Of a DNA stretch of 26,618 bases, positions 8,051 through 14,831 are shown piece after piece. The notes beneath the pieces are model-generated. The model worked only from the letters and a program-made list of their open reading frames with translations. It had not been told where the DNA came from and did not search any database. Source of the DNA: DASPSR01 sp035498715. Its GTDB lineage: Bacteria; Nitrospirota; UBA9217. Location of the stretch: assembly GCA_035498715.1 (NCBI GenBank), contig DATJZV010000078.1:1-26618 (forward strand), given 5' to 3'. Each line of letters begins with the position of its first letter. Position 1 is the first letter of the stretch. A program made the position numbers and the translations under genes.

Positions 8051-8099
8051 ATACATGTCAGAATCCATGATTTCCTTTGCGTTCATTGAGGAACCGCGG

Positions 8100-8384
8100 T
8101 TAATTGTCTTCCAGGCCTCTTAGCGTAACGATCGTCGCTCCCCATCCTCCTGCCTCCTCCCCAGCGGTTCGAAATGACTCTACATAAGGCAGCTTTTCAA
8201 GAATCGAATGCACAGTTCGCCTGAGTGTTCCTTGTCCTTTTCCGTGAATGATCCGGACCTGGAGGATGCTGTGCCCACGGCAGGCGAGGAGATAGTCCGG
8301 CACGAGGTCCTTCACTTCATCCGGCTGAAAGGTGTGGAGGTCAAGAATCCCGTCTATAGGTTGTTCAATTGGATCGATAATCAT
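8100..8384 (-). CDS. Small Smr-domain protein
   Basis: The 94-residue protein is a stand-alone Smr domain, the module also found at the C-terminus of MutS2, often with nuclease or RNA-cleaving activity. It shows the two defining motifs: LDLHTF near residues 15-20 (the LDLHG-like motif) and IIHGKGQGTLR near 45-55 (the HGxG motif). It ends with the typical GGWGATIVTL segment. Its length fits the small single-domain Smr proteins. The ATG at 8384 has no obvious Shine-Dalgarno sequence, and in the same frame there is no other standard start back to a stop codon at about 8443. A strong promoter on this strand lies about 250 bases upstream (8635-8663), leaving an unusual leader in between. Confidence 0.85.
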   Translation of the reverse strand: MIIDPIEQPIDGILDLHTFQPDEVKDLVPDYLLACRGHSILQVRIIHGKGQGTLRRTVHSILEKLPYVESFRTAGEEAGGWGATIVTLRGLEDN

Positions 8385-8407
8385 TATGTGCCGATGATAG
8401 CGAGGCC

Positions 8408-8608
8408 TTAAAGATCGAAAGGACTTTTCGAAGATAGGTATTCATGGCGGCTCTTGGTGAAGAAATCCAGGTAGTACCGCAGCAGCCTTTGTTGTAATAC
8501 CCGTGCTGCATGGATGGAACGGCGCTCTTTTCCATAAGTGCGGCAAAGCCCATTAATATCTTGGGTGAGATAATGAGATCTGAGCTTTAACTGATCGAGT
8601 GTAGTCGA
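8408..8608 (-). pseudogene. Open frame without standard start codon, possible gene remnant upstream of smr
   Basis: Between a strong - strand promoter and smr, a frame of 66 codons is open from the stop at 8611-8609 to the TAA at 8410-8408. Its translation looks protein-like, with amphipathic, aromatic and basic segments such as RLLRYYLDFFTKSRHEYL. It has no ATG, GTG or TTG. A competing 62-codon frame with an ATG spans 8553-8365 but has a less protein-like composition (GYYNKGCCGTTW). I do not recognise either. It may be the 3' remnant of a broken gene, a gene with a non-standard start, or chance. Confidence 0.2.
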
Positions 8609-8611
8609 TCA
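8592..8611. repeat. 7-bp inverted repeat downstream of a - strand promoter
   Basis: TGATCGA (8592-8598) and TCGATCA (8605-8611) are exact reverse complements around a 6-base loop. On the - strand it lies 24 to 43 bases beyond the -10 element of the promoter at 8635-8663, so in the early transcribed region. It could be an operator or a 5' stabilising hairpin. The rest of the gap 8385-8703 holds only the frame at 8408-8608 and the promoter. Confidence 0.4.
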
Positions 8612-8634
8612 ATCTGCAGTGCTGACCAATAGCG

Positions 8635-8663
8635 AGTATAACTATATCCAAAGGTTATGTCAA
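8635..8663 (-). promoter_or_regulatory. Strong sigma-70-like promoter reading toward smr
   Basis: On the - strand TTGACA (8663-8658, perfect) is followed after exactly 17 bases by TATACT (8640-8635, five of six). It is the best promoter match I found in the window. It should drive a transcript starting near 8628, running through the unexplained frame at 8408-8608 into smr. Confidence 0.6.
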
Positions 8664-8757
8664 TTTTAGTTTTACAAGAGGGCCCGTTTTTGCTACACTT
8701 TTTTTGTCGCGTATTAACTGGTTGGGATCAGGCGGCATGTCAACACGGAGTAATGAC

Positions 8758-9198
8758 GTGAAACTGCGATGGAGGTGCATAGTATTCCTGGAGCTGTACA
8801 TTGTATTCTTCCCCCTCAGTCCCACGTATGCGCAAACGCTTAAGGAGGTGCACTATATCAAGGGATACCTGGACGGGCGCGAGGTCCAGGTCACCTATCG
8901 AGAAGGAGGCCCGCTCTACGGGACATTTTTCTTTCTTGACGTGCATTTTTGCGCTTCTGGACGGTATCTGCTGTTTGGCCAAAGCCGCAAGCAGACCGTT
9001 CTCGGGAACGAGCAGGTGAACAACTGGAAAGACAGCGGAATCTGGGATGTGGTCACCTTTCAGGGGCATACCGCGCTTCGGTATGTCGCGACATCGGGAG
9101 CGCGGGACATGGTTCCCATGGAGATCTTGCCTGACGGTCGTGTTCACCCTCTCAGCGGTGCCTCCATGGAGCGGATGGGGATGGCACAATGCAAATAA
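8758..9198 (+). CDS. Small secreted protein of unknown function
   Basis: I do not recognise this protein. From the GTG at 8758 it has 146 residues and a good Sec signal peptide: basic KLRWR, hydrophobic core about residues 7-18, then a cleavage-like TYAQ. The mature part is about 120 residues, beta-rich in pattern and with few charged clusters. It contains two cysteines: one in the segment DVHFCASG and one near the C-terminus (AQCK). I chose GTG 8758 because CGGAG at 8746-8750 has ideal spacing and the signal peptide then starts cleanly. An ATG at 8737 and a TTG at 8704 are in frame but less well placed. It stands alone, divergent from the smr transcript. It is probably periplasmic. Confidence 0.65.
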   Translation: MKLRWRCIVFLELYIVFFPLSPTYAQTLKEVHYIKGYLDGREVQVTYREGGPLYGTFFFLDVHFCASGRYLLFGQSRKQTVLGNEQVNNWKDSGIWDVVTFQGHTALRYVATSGARDMVPMEILPDGRVHPLSGASMERMGMAQCK

Positions 9199-9506
9199 GC
9201 GAAGAAGGATACGGGCAATGTGTCCAGTTAGTTCAAGCTGGTGAATGAGAGCGTGACGGGGGGTTGTTCGATCAGTATAGGCATACCTGACGTAAGATGC
9301 CCGGTGAGAAAATGGATCCAACCTATGGATCGAGTGGGGGACCAGGTCAAGCCTCTCGCTCACACGTTAGCATGGTTCAACAAATAATCGTCAATTGCTC
9401 CGGCGTTCAGCGCGTGCAGACTTGCATGTGAAAGCGATAAAGAATGCACCGTTCGATGGGCTGCAAACTTGATTCCGTCAAAAAAAAATTACTGGGGGCT
9501 TGAAAA
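9199..9506. other. Intergenic stretch, nothing clear
   Basis: No gene, promoter pair or terminator is convincing here. There is a short inverted repeat GATCC/GGATC near 9313-9330 and an A-run at 9481-9488 just before the ribosome binding site of the hydrolase gene. Confidence 0.4.
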
Positions 9507-10220
9507 TTGAAGAACTATCTGTTTATCCACGGCGCATTGCGCGGGGCCTGGCTGTGGGACCGCGTTATCCCCCTTATTCAAAAGCAGGGTGGGGCGAACG
9601 TCATCGCCCTCGACCTTCCCGGCCACGGCAAAAGAGCCGCCGAACGGGCGGGTGTGAACATGAGCGCCTACATCGATGACGTAATTTCCTGTATCGAAAA
9701 GCAGAACCTCACGGATATTATCCTTGTGGGACACAGTATGTCGGGGATCATTATCAGCAAGGTTGCGGAAGTAGTGCCGGAGCGAATCCGCCACCTTGTT
9801 TATCTTGCGGCAGTCGTGCCGCGAGACGGGGACGCGCTCATCGACCTGCTTACGAAAGAGCGACAGGAGACTCTTCGCAAGCTTGAGGGCAAGGCTTCGG
9901 AGATTTACGGGCCGATCGATGCGCTCAGGCCGCTCTATTTTACGGACCTGCCGGACGGCGAGAAGAAAGATTCTTTCCTGCATAAGCTTACGCCACAGCC
10001 TCTCTCGGCTTTCTTTGAAAAGATCACTCTCAAGCGTTTTTATAATCTGAAAATTCCGAGGACCTATGTGATGGGTCTGCGGGATAAGAGTTTGCCGCCT
10101 GAGCTTACGAGAGGCTTCGCCGAACGGCTTGGTGTGAAGCCTGTTGAGATCGACGCGAGCCACGATATGATGATCTCACGGCCAGAAGAAGTTGCCAAAG
10201 TCCTGCTAAACATACCATGA
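9507..10220 (+). CDS. Alpha/beta-fold hydrolase (esterase-like)
   Basis: A 237-residue single-domain alpha/beta hydrolase of the esterase/hydroxynitrile-lyase-like branch, probably cytoplasmic; the substrate is unknown. Visible hallmarks are the oxyanion-hole HGA (residues 8-10), LDLPGHG (36-42), the nucleophile elbow VGHSMSG with Ser77, an acid candidate in GLRDKSLP (Asp193), and the catalytic His219 in ASHDMMISRPEEVA. All three triad members are therefore present. The start is a TTG at 9507 preceded by GGGGG at 9494-9498; it gives the normal N-terminus KNYLFIHG directly before the oxyanion loop. The neighbours give no hint about the substrate. Plant methyl esterases and bacterial pyrethroid-hydrolysing enzymes share this motif layout. 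Confidence 0.88.
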   Translation: MKNYLFIHGALRGAWLWDRVIPLIQKQGGANVIALDLPGHGKRAAERAGVNMSAYIDDVISCIEKQNLTDIILVGHSMSGIIISKVAEVVPERIRHLVYLAAVVPRDGDALIDLLTKERQETLRKLEGKASEIYGPIDALRPLYFTDLPDGEKKDSFLHKLTPQPLSAFFEKITLKRFYNLKIPRTYVMGLRDKSLPPELTRGFAERLGVKPVEIDASHDMMISRPEEVAKVLLNIP

Positions 10221-10478
10221 CTGCAACGCGTGAGGACGATTAACAGCGTATGACTTAAATTCTTGCCAAAACCACACGAAAAATAGCAAAGCCCGCGTCA
10301 CGAACACCAATACAGGATACGCCACTGTTGGCACACAAGGAAACAATATTGTGCATAATACACTCAATTTTGGCCGCGAACATGTGTAGCGATCAGATCT
10401 GACCAATTTCCCTGCTACTACAGGATTCACCTCGTATCTCAGTTTTGATCCGTTCCTGTAAGTGTCTTGCCCAAAATC
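10221..10478. other. Intergenic stretch with two short palindromes
   Basis: No gene is supported. Two perfect 10-base palindromes occur: ACAATATTGT (10343-10352) and TCAGATCTGA (10393-10402). They could be operator halves for the downstream thioredoxin-like gene but are short enough to arise by chance. On the - strand a hydrophobic frame crosses the region, but it is continuous with a shadow of the thioredoxin-like gene. Confidence 0.3.
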
Positions 10479-10487
10479 TGGTATAAT
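10479..10487 (+). promoter_or_regulatory. Extended -10 promoter of the tandem thioredoxin gene
   Basis: TGGTATAAT has a perfect -10 hexamer (10482-10487) preceded by the TGn extension. No good -35 is visible, which extended -10 promoters can tolerate. Transcription would begin near 10494, about 33 bases before the start codon at 10527 and its GAAGGAG ribosome binding site. Confidence 0.55.
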
Positions 10488-10526
10488 ATAATAGAAAAAA
10501 GCAATGACATCGTGAAGGAGCGGAAC

Positions 10527-11303
10527 ATGGCAACCATGACAAATGAAAGCTTGCTGAATGAGCGGCGCAACGCACTTGCACACATGAAAAATCCTGTCAG
10601 ACTGGTCCTGTTCACCAGTGATGTGGGATGTGAAGCCTGTCCCGATGACCGCAAGCTTGCCCGTGCGATAAAGACCCATTCGCCTAAAATCGCCCTCGAA
10701 GAGTACGACCTGGTGATGGACCGGGACAAAACCACGCAGTACGGGATCAGAATGGTTCCTGCCATAGTCGTTCAGGGGGAAGAGGGTTACACGGCCACCT
10801 TTTATGGCTTGATCGAAAATGTGTTCTTTGGCGTGCTTCTCGATACCATCCTGGCAGTTTCGGAAAAAAAAGTATGGTTCCCGGAAGAGATTAGGAATAC
10901 CCTGAAGCGTCTTGCACGGGACGTCAAGATACAGGTATATGTGGAAAGCGATTGTCCTCAGTGCCGGCCCGTGGCAGAAACGGCGATCGGGCTGGCGCTC
11001 GAAAGCAAACTTATCTATACAGATATTATCATTGCGAGCGATTTCCCTGAACTCATAAAAAAACACGATATTAAGACCCTGCCCAAGACGATCTTCGGGG
11101 AGAACCTCCACATGGACGGCCATGTGACGGAGAGCGAGTTTCTGGAGATGATCTTCAAGGCTGAGGGATTGCAACCGTCCCAGGGCAGACGATGTCTTAC
11201 CTGTGGGAAACCGTCATCGGATCTTATTTGCATGGAATGTAAGACCAGAATACAGGCTGAAGCAGTCGAACATAAACGCAAAACGGAAAAGGCAACACGA
11301 TAA
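10527..11303 (+). CDS. Tandem thioredoxin-fold protein with C-terminal zinc ribbon
   Basis: The 258-residue protein holds two consecutive thioredoxin/glutaredoxin-like domains, like protein disulfide oxidoreductases. The first has a CEAC active site (C35, C38) in DVGCEACPD and a cis-proline candidate in MVPAI (P78). The second has CPQC (C143, C146) in ESDCPQCRP and a cis-proline in LPKTI (P186). A third element follows: two CxxC pairs (C223/C226 and C235/C238), which should bind zinc, then a basic helix RIQAEAVEHKRK. No signal peptide is seen, so it is cytoplasmic. The ATG at 10527 is chosen over a frame-extending start at 10467 because GAAGGAG precedes it and the extension overlaps the promoter. 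The role is unknown; thiol-disulfide exchange with a protein or nucleic-acid partner is my inference. Confidence 0.8.
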   Translation: MATMTNESLLNERRNALAHMKNPVRLVLFTSDVGCEACPDDRKLARAIKTHSPKIALEEYDLVMDRDKTTQYGIRMVPAIVVQGEEGYTATFYGLIENVFFGVLLDTILAVSEKKVWFPEEIRNTLKRLARDVKIQVYVESDCPQCRPVAETAIGLALESKLIYTDIIIASDFPELIKKHDIKTLPKTIFGENLHMDGHVTESEFLEMIFKAEGLQPSQGRRCLTCGKPSSDLICMECKTRIQAEAVEHKRKTEKATR

Positions 11304-11396
11304 AGCGCATGCTGAATCGTTCCCGCGTCAGTATAACATGATCGAGGGAAAAGGCCTTGAGTCCTGTGCGTCCGGTCCCAGGCAAGGTATTGATCT

Positions 11397-12407
11397 ATGA
11401 AACAAGCGATGTTCCAGGAGGCGCGAGAGGGAAACAAGGTGCAGTGCAGTCTCTGCTGCCACCACTGCCTCATCTCACCCGGGAAACGGGGCATTTGTGC
11501 CGTACGGGAGAACAGGGACGGTACCCTCTATAGCCTTGTGTATGATAAGGTAATAGCACAGAATATCGACCCTATAGAGAAGAAACCGCTCTTTCATTTT
11601 CAACCCGGCAGCATGTCCTATTCAATCGCGACGCCCGGTTGTAACTTCAGGTGCAGGCATTGCCAGAATGCCGATATCTCACAGCTCCCCCATGACCATG
11701 GAGGCGTCGTCCTCGGGGAGGAGGTATCACCATCCGCCATAGTTGCCGCCGCTCTCAAGACCCGCTGCAAAAGCATTTCATACACCTATACCGAACCTAC
11801 GATCTACTTCGAACTTGCCTACGAGACGGCTCTCCTTGCAGTCGAGGCAGGGCTCAAGAATGTGTTCGTCACGAATGGATACATCACTCCTGATGCGCTC
11901 GGTGTGATTCGCCCGTATCTCCATGCTGCGAATATCGATCTCAATGGATTTACTGACGATTTTTACAAGAACATCTGCGGCGCCAGGCTTCAGCCCGTTC
12001 TCGATGCGATCAGGCTCTACAAGGAATTCGGCATCTGGATCGAGATCACCACGCTTGTCATCCCTGGCCACAACGATTCCGATGAAGAGCTGAGAGACAT
12101 AGCACGCTTCATCAGGTCCGTCGGCGAGGAGATCCCCTGGCATGTGACACGGTTCCATCCAACGTATAAGCTGACAGACCAGCCGCGTACGCCCCTCGCT
12201 ACATTGAAGCGTGCGCAGCAGATCGGTTTCGAAGCAGGGCTTCGATACGTATATGAGGGCAACATCCCGGGTGAGGGCGAGAATACGGTATGCTGGAGCT
12301 GCAAAAAAAGTCTCGTCAAACGGATCGGGTTCTCTGTTGAGGAGAACAAGGTTAAAGAGGGAAAATGTTCTTACTGTAGTGCGGTAATTGACGGCGTGTG
12401 GGCGTAG
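11397..12407 (+). CDS. amrS: AmmeMemoRadiSam-type radical SAM enzyme AmrS
   Basis: The 336-residue protein is the radical SAM member of the AmmeMemoRadiSam group, related to pyruvate-formate-lyase-activating enzymes. The 4Fe-4S site is CNFRCRHC (C82, C86, C89). Before it lies the typical N-terminal cysteine region (C17, C20, C21, C24, C34 in CSLCCHHC and GICAVREN), and after the barrel a C-terminal CWSC...CSYC pair that may bind another metal. The segments SYTYTEPTIYFE and ANIDLNGFTDDFY are conserved in this family. Its usual partners, the Memo-like and AMMECR1 proteins, are not in this window. The exact reaction is not established. It follows the tandem thioredoxin gene by 93 bases and precedes archease by 98, so common transcription is possible. 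Confidence 0.88.
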   Translation: MKQAMFQEAREGNKVQCSLCCHHCLISPGKRGICAVRENRDGTLYSLVYDKVIAQNIDPIEKKPLFHFQPGSMSYSIATPGCNFRCRHCQNADISQLPHDHGGVVLGEEVSPSAIVAAALKTRCKSISYTYTEPTIYFELAYETALLAVEAGLKNVFVTNGYITPDALGVIRPYLHAANIDLNGFTDDFYKNICGARLQPVLDAIRLYKEFGIWIEITTLVIPGHNDSDEELRDIARFIRSVGEEIPWHVTRFHPTYKLTDQPRTPLATLKRAQQIGFEAGLRYVYEGNIPGEGENTVCWSCKKSLVKRIGFSVEENKVKEGKCSYCSAVIDGVWA

Positions 12408-12505
12408 GACGGAATAAAGGGACCAGAAGTCAGCTGTCAACGAGTAGCCGCAGGTATTATCCTGAGTATCAAACAGGCATAAAAAGTGTGTGAAAAGACT
12501 CTCCA

Positions 12506-12919
12506 ATGGCTCAATTCGAGACCTTTGAACATGAGGCGGATATTGGCATACGGGGCTTCGGTGGCAGTATGAAGGAAGCCTTCGAAAACGCTGCAATTGC
12601 GCTGTATTCCGTGATGGTGAATATCGACGCCGTAAATCCCGTTGAGGAGATGACCGTCACGGTCTCGGCACCGGACCCGGAGCTCCTTTTGGTGGAATGG
12701 CTGAACGCGTTGCTTGCGCTTTCCGATATTGAGCGGATGGTTTTCTCGAAGTTTGAAGTGAAGATGGAAGGAACGACGCTTACCGGTATTGCCGGGGGGG
12801 AGCCCCTGGACCGGGAGCGGCATGAACCCCACGTGGAAGTAAAGGGCGCTACGTATCATCTGCTGAGTGTGAAGGAGCAGGACGGCATATATACGGCGCA
12901 GTGCGTGGTGGATGTATAG
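12506..12919 (+). CDS. Archease (RtcB activator)
   Basis: Archease speeds up and broadens the activity of the RNA ligase RtcB, helping guanylylation of the ligase. The 137-residue product has the family length and its conserved opening FETFEHEADIGIRGFG, where the His/Asp cluster binds metal. LLLVEWLNALL lies in the middle, and the characteristic hydrophobic end AQCVVDV carries the metal-binding aspartate. The ATG at 12506 puts the conserved segment at the expected distance from the N-terminus, although no strong ribosome binding site is visible. The rtcB gene lies next downstream, the classical partnership, which strengthens the call. Confidence 0.93.
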   Translation: MAQFETFEHEADIGIRGFGGSMKEAFENAAIALYSVMVNIDAVNPVEEMTVTVSAPDPELLLVEWLNALLALSDIERMVFSKFEVKMEGTTLTGIAGGEPLDRERHEPHVEVKGATYHLLSVKEQDGIYTAQCVVDV

Positions 12920-13066
12920 CGGAATGTACCGATGACCAGCCATGCAGCACCGTATTCAAAATTTACTTAAATCGGGTGACGAACAGTATTTAAAATCCGG
13001 ATTTTGGTGTTAGAAATTCGGATCTGCACGCCATGTAATGGTTATTTGGTTTGCAGGAGGAAGTCA

Positions 13067-14497
13067 ATGGATCTCAAGACCGTCCATAGGATCAACGACT
13101 ACCTCTGGGAGATTCCGAAGCAGGGTGAGATGCGGGTCCCGGGCAGGATATTCGCGAGCGAAAAGTTGATCCGGGAAATGGACGAAAAGGTTCGCGAGCA
13201 GGTCACGAACGTTGCAATGCTTCCTGGCATTCAGGCTGCCTCGATCGCCATGCCAGACGCGCATTGGGGTTATGGTTTTCCTATAGGCGGCGTAGCGGCG
13301 TTCGATCCGGATGAGGGGGGTATCATCTCCATGGGGGGCGTCGGCTTCGACATCTCCTGCGGCGTACGGACCATGAAGACCGGCATGACGCGAGAGGAGA
13401 TTATGCCCCGGCTCAAGACGCTCGTGGATGAGCTCTTCCGTCGCGTGCCGGCCGGCCTGGGTTCCGAGGGGCTTATCAAACTTACGCCGGGACAGATCGA
13501 CGAGATGCTGCTCGGCGGCGCGGAGTGGGCCCTTCGGAAGGGCTATGGTGTGAAGGAGGACCTGGCATATATCGAGGAGCACGGCAGGATCGACGGCGCG
13601 GAGCCGGACCATGTTTCAGACACGGCAAAAAAACGCCAGTACCGCGAAATGGGTACACTCGGCTCGGGGAACCATTACCTTGAGGTGCAGGTCGTGGCTG
13701 ACATCTATGATGAGAAGACCGCGCAGGCAATGGGCCTCAGGAAAGACGACGTTGTGATCTCCGTCCATTGCGGTTCAAGGGGACTGGGGCATCAGATCGG
13801 GACCGATTATTTAAAGAGCCTCGCCTTTACCCTCCAGAAATACAACATTTCTATCAAGGACCGCGAACTGGCGTGCGCCCCGATCAACTCGCCTGAAGGA
13901 AAGAAATATTTCGGCGCCATGTCTGCAGGCATAAACTGTGCGTTGGCCAACCGGCAGATCATCACCCACCTGGTGCGCGAAATATTCACTGAGGTCTATC
14001 CCGAAGGGCGCATCAAGATGCTGTACGACATCAGCCACAATACGTGCAAGGTCGAAACCCATACGGTAAATGGCAAGAAGAAGAGATTGTATGTTCATCG
14101 CAAAGGCGCAACGAGGGCATTTGGCCCGGGCCAGATCGATCTTCCCGTGGAATACCGGAACGCAGGCCAGCCCGTGCTTATCGGCGGCACTATGGGAACG
14201 TCGTCGTACATCCTTGTCGGTACCGAGGAAGGGATGACGTCTGCTTTCGGGTCCGCATGTCATGGGGCAGGCAGGGCCATGTCCCGCACCCAGGCAAAGA
14301 AGAGATGGCATGGCAGAGAGGTCGTGAAAGATCTGGAAGAGATAGGCATTCTGATTCGGGGGCACTCATACGCCGGGATCGCCGAAGAAGCGCCGGAGTC
14401 ATACAAGGACGTCACTGAAGTGGTTGAAGCAGCACACCATGCGAACCTCGCGCGAAAAGTGGCGCGGGTCAGGCCGCTTGCGTGCGTGAAGGGGTAG
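13067..14497 (+). CDS. rtcB: RNA-splicing ligase RtcB
   Basis: RtcB joins a 2',3'-cyclic-phosphate or 3'-phosphate RNA end to a 5'-OH end using GTP and manganese; in bacteria it repairs broken RNA. The 476-residue protein carries all catalytic motifs: MPDAHWGYGFPIGG near residues 62-75, GVGFDISCGVR with the metal-binding Cys98, and GTLGSGNHYLEVQ. HCGSRGLGHQ follows, then ISHN, and the guanylylated histidine segment ACHGAGRAMSR. The ATG at 13067 follows a consensus AGGAGG; an upstream in-frame start at 13004 adds 21 unconserved residues and is rejected. The gene lies 147 bases after archease. No RtcR-type sigma-54 activator, a common bacterial partner of rtcB, is visible nearby, so control must differ from the Escherichia coli system. 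Confidence 0.95.
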   Translation: MDLKTVHRINDYLWEIPKQGEMRVPGRIFASEKLIREMDEKVREQVTNVAMLPGIQAASIAMPDAHWGYGFPIGGVAAFDPDEGGIISMGGVGFDISCGVRTMKTGMTREEIMPRLKTLVDELFRRVPAGLGSEGLIKLTPGQIDEMLLGGAEWALRKGYGVKEDLAYIEEHGRIDGAEPDHVSDTAKKRQYREMGTLGSGNHYLEVQVVADIYDEKTAQAMGLRKDDVVISVHCGSRGLGHQIGTDYLKSLAFTLQKYNISIKDRELACAPINSPEGKKYFGAMSAGINCALANRQIITHLVREIFTEVYPEGRIKMLYDISHNTCKVETHTVNGKKKRLYVHRKGATRAFGPGQIDLPVEYRNAGQPVLIGGTMGTSSYILVGTEEGMTSAFGSACHGAGRAMSRTQAKKRWHGREVVKDLEEIGILIRGHSYAGIAEEAPESYKDVTEVVEAAHHANLARKVARVRPLACVKG

Positions 14498-14831
14498 GGA
14501 TAGCTTCCTGTGGAGCGACATTCGCCACAATGATCCCCCGATCGCACTGCGAAAACTTGTTATGTCTCAAATGTTTTATCACATTAGACGTGCGGCTGAT
14601 ACATAATGACCGCCAGTCCAAGCAAAGCCACGATGCTCCAATGATGATAAATTTACCAGGTAGTATTTTTAATAACTTGCCAACCCGGGAGGATTGAGAG
14701 AATAATAAGAACTCCGCCATATGCTGCATATGTGACAAAGCAGTGCCTTTGAAGCATCAGCCATGATAACAGATCGTCTTCCCGACCTCAATCAAATTCT
14801 GCACAACGCTTATGTTGATTAATGTGGAAAT
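14498..14831. other. Intergenic stretch between convergent rtcB and the OMF gene
   Basis: No supported gene. On the - strand a short hydrophobic frame (IVALLGLAVIMYQPHV, ending near 14580) and an adjacent frame (GKLLKILPGKFIIIG) look like pieces of a small membrane protein split by a frameshift, but neither has a convincing start. No intrinsic terminator with a T-run was found, although both genes end here. Confidence 0.3.

Noticed and set aside
8740..9363. 207-codon - strand frame opposite the small secreted protein
   Set aside because: The + strand frame has a signal peptide and a good ribosome binding site; the antisense product shows no motif and has a His/Arg-rich shadow-type composition.
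10206..11174. 322-codon - strand frame opposite the tandem thioredoxin gene, with a hydrophobic end in the intergenic stretch
   Set aside because: Most of it is the antisense of a gene with clear thioredoxin and zinc-ribbon motifs; no promoter or ribosome binding site supports it and its composition is unnatural.
13004..13066. 21-codon upstream extension of RtcB
   Set aside because: A consensus AGGAGG precedes the ATG at 13067 and the extension has no RtcB similarity.
14469..14738. 89-codon - strand frame after rtcB with a hydrophobic stretch
   Set aside because: It overlaps the rtcB end, lacks a ribosome binding site, and the membrane-like pieces lie in two frames; at best a decayed small membrane protein.
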